Shown one piece after another: positions 27,427 to 34,736 of a DNA stretch of 35,276 nt (position 1 is its first letter; each line of letters begins with the position of its first letter). The stretch comes from Duganella phyllosphaerae (GTDB lineage Bacteria > Pseudomonadota > Gammaproteobacteria > Burkholderiales > Burkholderiaceae_D): contig NZ_LROM01000103.1 of assembly GCF_001758785.1 (NCBI RefSeq), forward strand, positions 1 through 35,276. Direction: 5' to 3'. The translations under genes were made by a program, and so were the position numbers. The notes under the pieces were generated by a model. That model made no database searches and was not told the origin of the DNA. It saw only the letters and a program-made list of their open reading frames with translations.

Positions 27427-28785
27427 TCAGCTTTCGATCTGCCAGCGGTATTGCACACTGGTCCAGGTGGGCATGGGTTTGCCTTGCTCGGCGTACGGCT
27501 TAAACAGGCATCGCTTGACGCCGTCGCTGGCTGCCTGGTCCAGCAATGGATGACCGCTCGATGCCAGGACTTTTGCGTCGCGCACGACGCCGTCTTCGTC
27601 GATCAGAAGAGCCAGTTTCACCGTCCCTTGCTGCCCTTTGCGCAACGCCTCGCGCGGCCAGCGCGGCCAGTTGCATGTGTGCCACAATGGTGTCGATGCT
27701 GCCGATGTTGACACTGGCTCGGGGGCGAGGCCGGAGGCCGGGTCGGCACTTGCTTCCTGGCGCAAGCGCCTGGCCCGCGCTGGTAGCTTGAGCACGCCTT
27801 GACCTGTTTCATACAACTGCGCCAGCGCCACCTTGGCCAGCCTGCTGCCATTGGCAGCCGCCTCGCTGTACAGCCTGGCCGCCTGTTTGTCGTCCCGCAC
27901 AACGCCGTGTCCTTGGGCATACGCCGCGCCCAGATCGTAGGAGGCCAGCGGGGCGCCCAGTTCGACAGCCTTGGCAAGCAGCTCGATGGCGCGCTGGATA
28001 TCGCCCGGTGCATCACTGTCGAGCAATTCGGCGCCGCGATACGCCATCGCATGGGGATGATTGTTGGATATCGCCCGTTCCAGCCATGCATCGCCTGCAT
28101 TGTGCTGGCCCGCCCGCATCATCAACATTGCCAGGCCCATCTGGGCATGGGAATTATTTTGGGCCGCTGCTTTGCGCATCCATGCCACAGCTTCTTGCGC
28201 CGCCCCTTTGTTTTCCCTGCTTTCCTCCATCAGTATGTCTGCCATCTTGTCCTGGGCGCTGGCCAGGCCCTGGCCGGCTGCCAGCCGCAGCAATTTTTTG
28301 CCCTGGTCTTCATCGCGGGCTATGCCAAGGCCATCGAACAGTGCTCTACCGAGTTCGAAGCGGCTTTGCGCTTCGCCGCGCTCGGCGCCGGCTCGCCACT
28401 GCGCCAGTTGCTGCTGAAGCTGCTCAGGTGAGGTGTTGTCGAGAAGCCAGGCGTAGGGTATCTCAACCCAGTCCGCCACCGGTTTGCCATTTTCTGTTGC
28501 CGGATGGAAGATGCAGCGTTCGAGCGCTTCCTGGGCCGCCAAGTCCAGCACCGGGTATCCGCTGGACGACATGACAGCCGACTCGCGCACTTGTCCATTC
28601 TCTCCGATCAGCAGCCGCAGCAAGGACTTGCCGGTATGGCCCGCCGCCTGCTCCAGCGCCGGGTAAGGCGCCTTGTCGCACCGGGTTTGGTCGATGGCAG
28701 GAGCGGTCGTCTGGGCCATGCCAGGTGTGGCAATCGGCATACAGGCGAGCAATACTATTGAAGCAAGTGAGGGGCGATGATGCAT
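27427..28785 (-). CDS. Exported TonB_C-Sel1-TonB_C protein
   Basis: A 452-residue exported protein with a signal peptide (residues 1-24, ending GMAQ). A TonB C-terminal-like domain lies at about 38-112 (GKSLLRLLIGENGQVRESAVMSSSGYPVLDLAAQEALERCIFHPA in short blocks). Sel1-like/TPR repeats follow at about 135-345 (AQSRFELGRALFDGLGIARDEDQGKKLLRLAA, ASYDLGAAYAQGHGVVRDDKQAARLYSEAA, KVALAQLYETGQGVLK). A second TonB_C-like domain ends the protein at about 375-452 (GTVKLALLIDEDGVVRDAKVLASSGHPLLDQAASDGVKRCLFKP). Both TonB_C copies keep the V.....SSG.P.LD.AA......C.F.P pattern. With no N-terminal TonB anchor it probably works in the periplasm as a binding protein. ATG at 28785 is preferred over TTG at 28806. 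Confidence 0.85.
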   Translation of the reverse strand: MHHRPSLASIVLLACMPIATPGMAQTTAPAIDQTRCDKAPYPALEQAAGHTGKSLLRLLIGENGQVRESAVMSSSGYPVLDLAAQEALERCIFHPATENGKPVADWVEIPYAWLLDNTSPEQLQQQLAQWRAGAERGEAQSRFELGRALFDGLGIARDEDQGKKLLRLAAGQGLASAQDKMADILMEESRENKGAAQEAVAWMRKAAAQNNSHAQMGLAMLMMRAGQHNAGDAWLERAISNNHPHAMAYRGAELLDSDAPGDIQRAIELLAKAVELGAPLASYDLGAAYAQGHGVVRDDKQAARLYSEAAANGSRLAKVALAQLYETGQGVLKLPARARRLRQEASADPASGLAPEPVSTSAASTPLWHTCNWPRWPREALRKGQQGTVKLALLIDEDGVVRDAKVLASSGHPLLDQAASDGVKRCLFKPYAEQGKPMPTWTSVQYRWQIES

Positions 28786-28942
28786 CTGGGCGCTTTTAAA
28801 AATCAAACAACAATTTTAACCCGTAGATTAATTGCCCATAAATAATATCTGGTTCCAGGCGAATCATGGCGGTGGCCAGAATGAGGATAGTGCGAGAGCG
28901 AGGTGGCGGAGGCAGGAGGGCAGAGCAGAGATCAGGCGGGAG

Positions 28943-28977
28943 TGTGGCACGCGCGGAAATTACCACGCGTTGCCACA
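28943..28977 (-). other. Hairpin downstream of the outer-membrane protein gene
   Basis: TGTGGCA...CGCG pairs with CGCG...TGCCACA with a one-base bulge, about 25 bases after the stop of the gene at 29001-29813. There is no T-tract on the minus strand, so it may be a transcript-end stabiliser rather than an intrinsic terminator. The rest of 28786-29000 holds no gene I can support. Confidence 0.4.
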
Positions 28978-29000
28978 GCAAGTTGAGCGTTACAGCAGGA

Positions 29001-29813
29001 TCAGAAGCGCACTTTGAGGTAAGCGGCAGGACCGTTCAGGCGCACGTTGACAGCGGTGTCGTCGCGGTCGCGGCGCAGGCTGATCTTGGAGGCAGTGTAT
29101 TCCGCCACCACGCCGACCATCGGCGTCACATACCATTCCATGCCGACCGAGCCGCCATAGATGTGGCCGTTGACGTCGCCGCCGTTTTTCTTGATGCCGT
29201 TGGCATTGGCATAGAAGCGTGCTTCAGGCGAGAACTGGTGGCGATAGCCGAGTTCCAGCAGCGGCGCCCAGGCGCTTTCGCTTTCGTCGTAGCGGGCGTT
29301 GCCGGAAATGCCATTGATCGAACCGTTGGCCGTGCCTTCGATGCCGGCGCGGTAGTAGGCGCCGCCGATGCCGATGCCGAACACGTCAGCGCCCTGGCCC
29401 AGCCACCATTTGTAGGCAACGCTGGCCAGGTCCAGGCGCAGCTTGGCGTTCAGCTGGCCGTTGCCGGTCAATGGCTGGCCGTTGAAGTTGGTGCTGCCGG
29501 ACAGGCCAGGGTTGTAGTCCTTGTCGTAACGGTAGTAGTCGAAGTCGAAGCCGTGCGAGTCGCCGATCAGTACCGACGCTTTCACGCGCGGCAGGGTGGT
29601 CTTGTCGCCCTTGTAGGTGCCCGTGTCAATGCGGCCGTATTCGGTGTCACCCTCGACCTTGATGCGCGGCTCGGTGTAGAACGCACCCACCGACAGGCTG
29701 GCGCGATCGAGTGCCGGCGACGGCTCGGCAAACGCCAGCGCGGAGACGGTTGACAGGGCCAGCAGGGAAGCGGTGTAGATGGCGGTGCGAGCGGAAGGGG
29801 TGCGGAAAGACAT
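29001..29813 (-). CDS. Outer-membrane beta-barrel protein
   Basis: A 270-residue exported protein. The signal peptide covers about residues 1-29 (TAIYTASLLALSTVSALAFA). The rest is a chain of amphipathic strands of alternating polar and aromatic or aliphatic residues (ASLSVGAFYTEP, RVKASVLIGDSHGFDFDYYRY, ASVAYKWWLGQG, VFGIGIGGAYYRAG, PLLELGYRHQF, GGSVGMEWYVTPMVGVVAEYTA). It ends in AYLKVRF, and the terminal Phe is the standard BAM recognition signal. It resembles small OmpA/OmpW-like barrels, but I cannot name the family. GGAG about 8 bases upstream supports the ATG at 29813. It follows the lipoprotein gene on the same strand, 126 bp away. Confidence 0.8.
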   Translation of the reverse strand: MSFRTPSARTAIYTASLLALSTVSALAFAEPSPALDRASLSVGAFYTEPRIKVEGDTEYGRIDTGTYKGDKTTLPRVKASVLIGDSHGFDFDYYRYDKDYNPGLSGSTNFNGQPLTGNGQLNAKLRLDLASVAYKWWLGQGADVFGIGIGGAYYRAGIEGTANGSINGISGNARYDESESAWAPLLELGYRHQFSPEARFYANANGIKKNGGDVNGHIYGGSVGMEWYVTPMVGVVAEYTASKISLRRDRDDTAVNVRLNGPAAYLKVRF

Positions 29814-29939
29814 GACTACTCCATGAAAAGTTGCGTAACGGTATGGGGCGGATCATATCAATCACACAGCTTATTTCACGTCGGCGCACTCCCACGCTTT
29901 ACGTCGGACTGCTCCTACTCACCTCGCTACCCACTCGGC

Positions 29940-30254
29940 TTATCGTAGCCAGCGCGATTCGCGCTCCGGCTCCGGCCCGCTGACCATGGCCTGCAGCACG
30001 CCTTTGCGGTCGAACTCCACATGCATCAGGGAATCCCACACGCCGGCCTCCTTGTAACGATAAACCCACACATCGCCATCGACGCTGGCGTAACGCACCT
30101 GGTCGGACGGCGCGCCAAGCTGGCGCAGGACGGTTTCTTTTGTGGCCTGTTGCAAACGCAAGGCGGCAAATTGTTCGGCGGTGGGCATCGGTTGCGGCGC
30201 AGCGCAAGCGGCCAGCAGCAGTGGAAGTGAGACCAGCAGCAACAGTTTTTTCAT
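29940..30254 (-). CDS. Small lipoprotein with a BamE/SmpA-like domain
   Basis: A 104-residue lipoprotein. The signal MKKLLLLVSLPLLLAAC has the lipobox LAAC with Cys17. The second residue after Cys is Ala, so outer-membrane sorting is expected. The mature part carries a BamE-like pattern: ATKETVLRQLGAPSDQVRYASVDGDVWVYRYKE then MHVEFDRKGVLQAM. True BamE is part of the barrel-assembly machine; this is shorter in sequence match and is better called BamE-like. The neighbouring outer-membrane barrel gene lies downstream on the same strand. A good AGCTTG...start context is visible but no strong ribosome site. Confidence 0.8.
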   Translation of the reverse strand: MKKLLLLVSLPLLLAACAAPQPMPTAEQFAALRLQQATKETVLRQLGAPSDQVRYASVDGDVWVYRYKEAGVWDSLMHVEFDRKGVLQAMVSGPEPERESRWLR

Positions 30255-30326
30255 CGCAAGCTCCCGGTGGCGGTGGATTATTCAACAATTGTAGTCCGCA
30301 ACAGGTACATGGCGAGCATTTTCCGC

Positions 30327-30357
30327 TATACTTGCGGGTCTGGTCTTTTCGGACCAG
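30327..30357 (+). promoter_or_regulatory. rpsO promoter -10 and 5' leader hairpin
   Basis: TATACT at 30327-30332 is a 5/6 -10 hexamer; 17 bp upstream is only a 3/6 -35 (GGTACA). Transcription would start near 30339. Immediately there, CTGGTC (30340-30345) pairs with GACCAG (30352-30357), followed by six T (30358-30363). It has the form of an intrinsic terminator but would sit at the very 5' end of the rpsO mRNA. A second stem, CGGTG (30371-30375) with CACCG (30396-30400), lies before the ribosome site. Confidence 0.5.
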
Positions 30358-30419
30358 TTTTTTGAAATCACGGTGGGCAGGGTTCAGACTCCGCGCACCG
30401 CATGTTAAAGGTAAATATC

Positions 30420-30689
30420 ATGACCGTAGAAAACATCAACAAAGCCGCGATCATCGCGGACAACGCCCGTGGCCAAAAAGACACCGGCTCGCCAGAAGTG
30501 CAAGTTGCACTGCTGACCGCCCGCATCAACGAACTGAACGGCCACTTCAAGGCCCACAGCAAGGATCACCACTCGCGTCGCGGTCTGATCATGATGGTTA
30601 ACCGTCGTAAAAGCCTGCTGTCGTACCTGAAGAACAAGGATGCTACCCGTTACCGCGATCTGATCGCCAAACTGGGTCTGCGTAAGTAA
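30420..30689 (+). CDS. rpsO: 30S ribosomal protein S15
   Basis: An 89-residue ribosomal protein, the standard length, binding 16S rRNA in the central domain. Recognisable blocks are DTGSPEVQVALLTARINELNGHFKAH, KDHHSRRGL and MVNRRKSLLSYLK. The ATG at 30420 with AAAGGTAA upstream gives the correct N-terminus after Met removal (TVENINKAAI); a start at 30402 would add six foreign residues. In enterobacteria S15 represses its own mRNA by binding the leader; the stems at 30340-30400 could serve here, but that is inference. pnp follows. Confidence 0.98.
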   Translation: MTVENINKAAIIADNARGQKDTGSPEVQVALLTARINELNGHFKAHSKDHHSRRGLIMMVNRRKSLLSYLKNKDATRYRDLIAKLGLRK

Positions 30690-30727
30690 TCAGCTTATTG
30701 CATACTTTTGCATCCTGAGCTTCAAAG

Positions 30728-30763
30728 AAATGCCTGCGCCAGTGTGACTGTCGCAGGCATTTT
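30728..30763 (+). terminator. Stem-loop after rpsO, leaky terminator or processing site
   Basis: An 11-bp perfect stem (AAATGCCTGCG with CGCAGGCATTT) with a 13-nt loop, 39 bases after the rpsO stop. The T-tract is short (TTTT then GTC), so partial read-through into pnp is plausible. Confidence 0.7.
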
Positions 30764-30786
30764 GTCATTTGTACAAACGAAAAAAT

Positions 30787-30819
30787 TGCCAGCTAGCATA
30801 GTATTTTAGCAAGCTGGCA
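30787..30819 (+). promoter_or_regulatory. Second hairpin in the rpsO-pnp gap
   Basis: TGCCAGCT (30787-30794) pairs with AGCTGGCA (30812-30819), extended by two more pairs after one mismatch. In E. coli an RNase III-cut stem at a comparable place starts PNPase autoregulation. This hairpin is a candidate counterpart by position; cleavage is not shown. The remaining 115 bases to pnp hold AAAGGGA before the start codon. Confidence 0.5.
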
Positions 30820-30934
30820 TGGTTGTAAAGAATGAGTTGTAAAGCGTAGCAAAGGCGGCAGCCACAGATGCCGCCCGTGGTGAGGTGAACGACAGCGCCT
30901 GAAAATCTGTCGGCAAATAGAAAGGGATTTACCC

Positions 30935-33055
30935 ATGTTTAATAAAGTTACGAAAACCTTCCAGTACGGTCAACACACCGTCACGCTGGAAACCGGCGAA
31001 ATCGCTCGCCAAGCCTCTGGCGCAGTGCTGGTGTCGATCGAAGACACCGTGGTGCTGGCCACCGTGGTGGCGCGCAAGGATGCCAAGCCGGGCCAGGACT
31101 TCTTCCCGCTGACCGTCGATTACCTTGAAAAGACCTATGCAGCCGGCAAGATTCCCGGTGGTTTCTTCAAACGTGAAGGCCGCCCTTCGGAAAAAGAAAC
31201 CCTGACCTCGCGTCTGATCGACCGTCCGATCCGCCCGCTGTTCCCAGAGGGTTACATGAACGAAGTGCAGGTGATCATTCACGTACTGTCGGTCAACCCT
31301 GAAATCGATCCCGACATCGCGTCGATGATCGGCGCCTCGGCCGCCCTGTGCGTGTCGGGCGTCCCGTTCAACGGCCCGATCGGCGCAGCCCGCGTGGGTT
31401 ACGCCAATGGCCAGTACATCCTCAACCCGACGGTTGAGCAGCTGAAAACCTCGCAGATGGACCTGGTCGTTGCCGGTACCGAATCGGCCGTGCTGATGGT
31501 CGAATCGGAAGCCAAGCAGCTGTCCGAAGAAATCATGCTCGGCGCCGTGGTGTTTGGCCACACCCAGATGAAAGCTGTCATCGACGCCATCCACGACCTG
31601 GTACGCGACGGCGGCAAGCCCGAGCAGGTATGGACCGCGCCAGCGAAAAACGAAGCACTGATCGGCCGCGTGACCGCGTTTGCCGAAGCGAAAATCCGCG
31701 AAGCCTACCAGACCCGCGACAAGCAGGCCCGTACCGACAAGCTGCGCTCGATGCACGCTGAAGTCGTGGCCGACCTGGGCGCCGAAGCTGCCGCCTCGGG
31801 CGCTGCCGCACCGGATGGCGTAGAAGTTGGCAACATCCTGTTCGACATGGAAGCCAAGGTCGTGCGTTCGCAAATCCTCGAAGGCGAGCCACGCATCGAC
31901 GGCCGCGACACCCGCACCGTGCGTCCGATCTCGATCCGCACCTCGGTTCTGCCACGTACCCACGGTTCGGCACTGTTTACCCGTGGCGAAACCCAGGCCC
32001 TGGTCGTTGCCACCCTGGGCACCGCCCGCGATTCGCAAAAGATCGATGCGCTGATGGGCGAGTTCACCGACTCCTTCATGCTGCACTACAACATGCCACC
32101 GTTCGCTACCGGCGAAACCGGCCGTGTCGGTACGCCGAAGCGCCGCGAAGTCGGTCACGGCCGCCTGGCCAAGCGCGCGCTGATCGCCGCGTTGCCGGCA
32201 GCTGACGAGTTCAGCTACGCTGTGCGCCTGGTGTCGGAAATCACCGAATCGAACGGTTCGTCGTCGATGGCTTCGGTCTGCGGCGGCTGCCTGGCGCTGA
32301 TGGATGCGGGCGTACCGATGAAAGAGCACGTGGCCGGTATCGCCATGGGCCTGATCAAGGACGGCGGCAAGTTTGCCGTGCTGTCGGACATCCTGGGCGA
32401 CGAAGATCACCTGGGCGACATGGACTTCAAGGTCGCTGGTACCCGTAACGGTATCACCGCGCTGCAGATGGACATCAAGATCCAGGGCATCACCAAGGAA
32501 ATCATGCAAGTGGCGCTGGCGCAAGCCAAGGAAGGCCGCGAGCACATCCTGGGCGAAATGCAGAAGGCCATGCCAACCGTGAAAACGGAACTGTCCGACT
32601 TCGCTCCGCGCCTGATCACCATCAAGATCAACCCGGAGAAAATCCGTGACGTGATCGGCAAGGGCGGCGCCGTCATCCGCGCTCTGACCGAAGAGACCGG
32701 CACCCAGATCGACATCAGCGACGAAGGCGTGGTCACCATCGCTTCCGTCGATGCTGCTGCCGGCCAGGAAGCCAAGCGCCGCATCGAAGAACTGACCGCG
32801 TCGGTCGAAGTGGGCAAGACCTACGACGGTACCGTCCTGAAGCTGCTGGACTTCGGCGCCATCGTCCAGGTCATGCCAGGCAAGGACGGCCTGCTGCACA
32901 TCTCGCAGATCGCCAACGAGCGTGTGAACGCCGTGGCCGACTACCTGAAAGAAGGCCAGCAAGTGCGTGTCAAGGTCCTGGAAACCGACGACCGCGGCCG
33001 CCTCAAGCTGTCGATGAAAGCTGCTGCTGAAGAAGCGGCCGCCGCTGCCCAGTAA
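30935..33055 (+). CDS. pnp: Polyribonucleotide nucleotidyltransferase (PNPase)
   Basis: A 706-residue phosphorolytic 3'-5' exoribonuclease, part of the RNA degradosome. Two RNase PH-like halves are visible (first about residues 10-140 with FKREGRPSEKETLTSRLIDRPIRPLFP; second about 310-540 with RTHGSALFTRGETQALV, GETGRVGTPKRREVGHGRLAKRAL and SNGSSSMASVCGG in short blocks). A KH domain near 555-615 includes IGKGGAVIRALTEETG, and an S1 domain near 622-695 includes GTVLKLLDFGAIVQVMPGKDGLLHIS. The short Ala-rich tail lacks a long RNase E-binding extension. ATG at 30935 begins the family N-terminus MFNKVTKTFQYG. A strong terminator follows. Confidence 0.98.
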   Translation: MFNKVTKTFQYGQHTVTLETGEIARQASGAVLVSIEDTVVLATVVARKDAKPGQDFFPLTVDYLEKTYAAGKIPGGFFKREGRPSEKETLTSRLIDRPIRPLFPEGYMNEVQVIIHVLSVNPEIDPDIASMIGASAALCVSGVPFNGPIGAARVGYANGQYILNPTVEQLKTSQMDLVVAGTESAVLMVESEAKQLSEEIMLGAVVFGHTQMKAVIDAIHDLVRDGGKPEQVWTAPAKNEALIGRVTAFAEAKIREAYQTRDKQARTDKLRSMHAEVVADLGAEAAASGAAAPDGVEVGNILFDMEAKVVRSQILEGEPRIDGRDTRTVRPISIRTSVLPRTHGSALFTRGETQALVVATLGTARDSQKIDALMGEFTDSFMLHYNMPPFATGETGRVGTPKRREVGHGRLAKRALIAALPAADEFSYAVRLVSEITESNGSSSMASVCGGCLALMDAGVPMKEHVAGIAMGLIKDGGKFAVLSDILGDEDHLGDMDFKVAGTRNGITALQMDIKIQGITKEIMQVALAQAKEGREHILGEMQKAMPTVKTELSDFAPRLITIKINPEKIRDVIGKGGAVIRALTEETGTQIDISDEGVVTIASVDAAAGQEAKRRIEELTASVEVGKTYDGTVLKLLDFGAIVQVMPGKDGLLHISQIANERVNAVADYLKEGQQVRVKVLETDDRGRLKLSMKAAAEEAAAAAQ

Positions 33056-33084
33056 TCTGTGCAGTAAAATGTCGTTGTAGTTTG

Positions 33085-33121
33085 AAAAGCCGCCGAGCGC
33101 ACCCGCGCCGGCGGCTTTTTT
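33085..33121 (+). terminator. Intrinsic terminator after pnp
   Basis: An 11-bp stem (AAAAGCCGCCG with CGGCGGCTTTT) with a 13-nt loop that can itself pair (GCGC with GCGC), followed by T to 33121. It ends 10 bases before the candidate -10 of the MoxR gene. Confidence 0.95.
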
Positions 33122-33130
33122 CATCTCGGC

Positions 33131-33136
33131 TATACT
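33131..33136 (+). promoter_or_regulatory. Candidate -10 element of the MoxR gene, very close to its ATG
   Basis: TATACT matches the -10 consensus at 5/6 positions and ends only 7 bases before the ATG at 33144. Transcription would begin at or next to the start codon, giving a leaderless mRNA. No -35 is visible 17 bp upstream because that interval is the pnp terminator stem, and no Shine-Dalgarno sequence precedes the ATG. Confidence 0.45.
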
Positions 33137-33143
33137 TTCTTGT

Positions 33144-34736
33144 ATGCCACCATTTAACCTGTTCAACCGCGTCTCCAAGGCGCCGACCAATCCGCGCACG
33201 CCGGCTCAGCCACCCCAGCCACGCCAGTTCGACGTGGCCGACCTGTACCAGGGGCCGCTCAATACCGGCCAGGCGCCCGACAGTGCCGCGCCTGCGCTCG
33301 ACGAAAAGCTGCGCCAGGCCTATTTCTGGATCGTCAACACGGCCATCATCAGCCCGCACTACGACATCGAGTACAACCACGGCCCGGCGCAAACCTACGC
33401 GGTAGGGGACGCCCGCCGCACGCTCAACCTGCCGTCGGCGCAGAGTTATTCGAGCTTCGTGCTGCTGCCGCTGCTGACCTTTGCCACGCGCCGCAAGTGC
33501 CTGTTCGTCGGCGGTCCCGGGCGCGGCAAGACCGCCAGCGCGATCCTGATGGGGGTGCTGTCGGGGGCGTCGGTCAAAGACGTCAAGCGCGCCATGCAAC
33601 ACGGCCACCCGCAGATGACCATTGCCGACCTGCTCGGCAATCCGCTGCCGGCCGACCTGGTCAACGCCCAGAGCATGGACGAGATCCGCATCGCCTGGCG
33701 CGCCTGGCTCGGCATGCGCGTAAAAATCATCGACGAATACAACCGCATCCCGCCGCGCACCCAGAGCGCGCTGCTCACGCTGATGGGCGACAACTACGCC
33801 GAAGTGCTCAACCACATCTACGAATGCCCGGAATCGGCCTGGTACCTGACCGCCAACGACGACCAGGGCGGCGGCACCTACGAGGTGATCGAAGCGCTGC
33901 GCGACCGTATCGACGTGGTGGTGCAGGCGCTGGCGTTCAATCCGCGCTTCCTCGGCGAGCTGCTGGTGCGCATCGAGGAAAACCTCAAGCCCGAAGAACT
34001 GGTGCCGCCCGAGATCGTGTTTACGCCGGCCGAGGTGGACCGCATGGTCGAGGAGATCCGCGCGGTAGCCGTGCCCGAGCCGATCCGGCGCCGGCTGGAG
34101 TTTTTCACCAGCCAGTTCGAACTGCTGGCCGCCGCCGGCGACCAGTTCGAATACATGACCAAGGACACGGCGCGCCTGTCCGGCTTCGACTGGAGCGCGG
34201 TGATTGCCGCCGACAGCGGCCGCGATCGGCTCAAGGACCTGGGTTGCCAGACTGTCAACGGCCTGTCGGTGCGCAACCTGATGACCTTGCTGATCTACGC
34301 CAAGGCGCTGGCCTATTTCCGCGGCAATGCCGAGGTGGAACTGGACGACGTGCGGCAGGTGCTGCCGTTCGTATTGCACGACAAGCTGCGGCCGGATCTC
34401 GACGCGCCGTTCTTCGGCCTGCCGGAAAACGCCGCCTTCCGCACCGACCAGATCAGCTGGCTGCGGCGGCTGTTCGACCTGTCCAGCGCCGAGTACGACC
34501 GCCTCGATCTCGACCACAACGACCCGGTCGGCGAGATGGGCGCGCAGTTCGAAGAGGGCCTCGACGGCTTGACCGAGCGCGAAGTGCTCAAGCGCCTGAA
34601 CCGCATCGAAAAACACGTGGGCGAGCAGATCCGGGGCCGCAAGCTGTACGGCCACCTGTACGACGACCTGCTCAAGCTGAAGTACCTGCACCAGCGCTAC
34701 ACCAACTACCTGGTGTGGCTGCGCTCGCAAGCATGA
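33144..34736 (+). CDS. MoxR-type AAA+ ATPase
   Basis: A 530-residue cytoplasmic AAA+ ATPase. Walker A is GGPGRGKT at residues 123-130, Walker B VKIIDEYNRIP at 193-203, sensor 1 WYLTANDD at 233-240 and an arginine-finger-like ALRDRID at 251-257. IDEYNR(I/A) is the MoxR form of Walker B. The first 50 residues are Pro/Ala-rich and probably flexible. The C-terminal 200 residues (LTEREVLKRLNRIEKHVGEQIRGRKLYGHLYDDLLKLKYLHQRY) extend beyond the usual MoxR length of about 330, so this is a large variant. Its stop overlaps the next gene by ATGA (34733-34736), tying the two proteins together. MoxR proteins usually act as chaperones with vWA partners; the partner set here is cut off. Confidence 0.88.
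   Translation: MPPFNLFNRVSKAPTNPRTPAQPPQPRQFDVADLYQGPLNTGQAPDSAAPALDEKLRQAYFWIVNTAIISPHYDIEYNHGPAQTYAVGDARRTLNLPSAQSYSSFVLLPLLTFATRRKCLFVGGPGRGKTASAILMGVLSGASVKDVKRAMQHGHPQMTIADLLGNPLPADLVNAQSMDEIRIAWRAWLGMRVKIIDEYNRIPPRTQSALLTLMGDNYAEVLNHIYECPESAWYLTANDDQGGGTYEVIEALRDRIDVVVQALAFNPRFLGELLVRIEENLKPEELVPPEIVFTPAEVDRMVEEIRAVAVPEPIRRRLEFFTSQFELLAAAGDQFEYMTKDTARLSGFDWSAVIAADSGRDRLKDLGCQTVNGLSVRNLMTLLIYAKALAYFRGNAEVELDDVRQVLPFVLHDKLRPDLDAPFFGLPENAAFRTDQISWLRRLFDLSSAEYDRLDLDHNDPVGEMGAQFEEGLDGLTEREVLKRLNRIEKHVGEQIRGRKLYGHLYDDLLKLKYLHQRYTNYLVWLRSQA

Noticed and set aside
28786..29000. A plus-strand frame starting at 28866 as a small gene
   Set aside because: It runs antisense into the outer-membrane barrel gene and its sequence shows no family pattern; the barrel reading with terminal Phe is far better.
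30340..30363. The hairpin plus T-run as a terminator for an upstream plus-strand operon
   Set aside because: All genes from 27427 to 30254 are on the minus strand, so no plus-strand transcript needs ending here. It is described instead as part of the rpsO leader.
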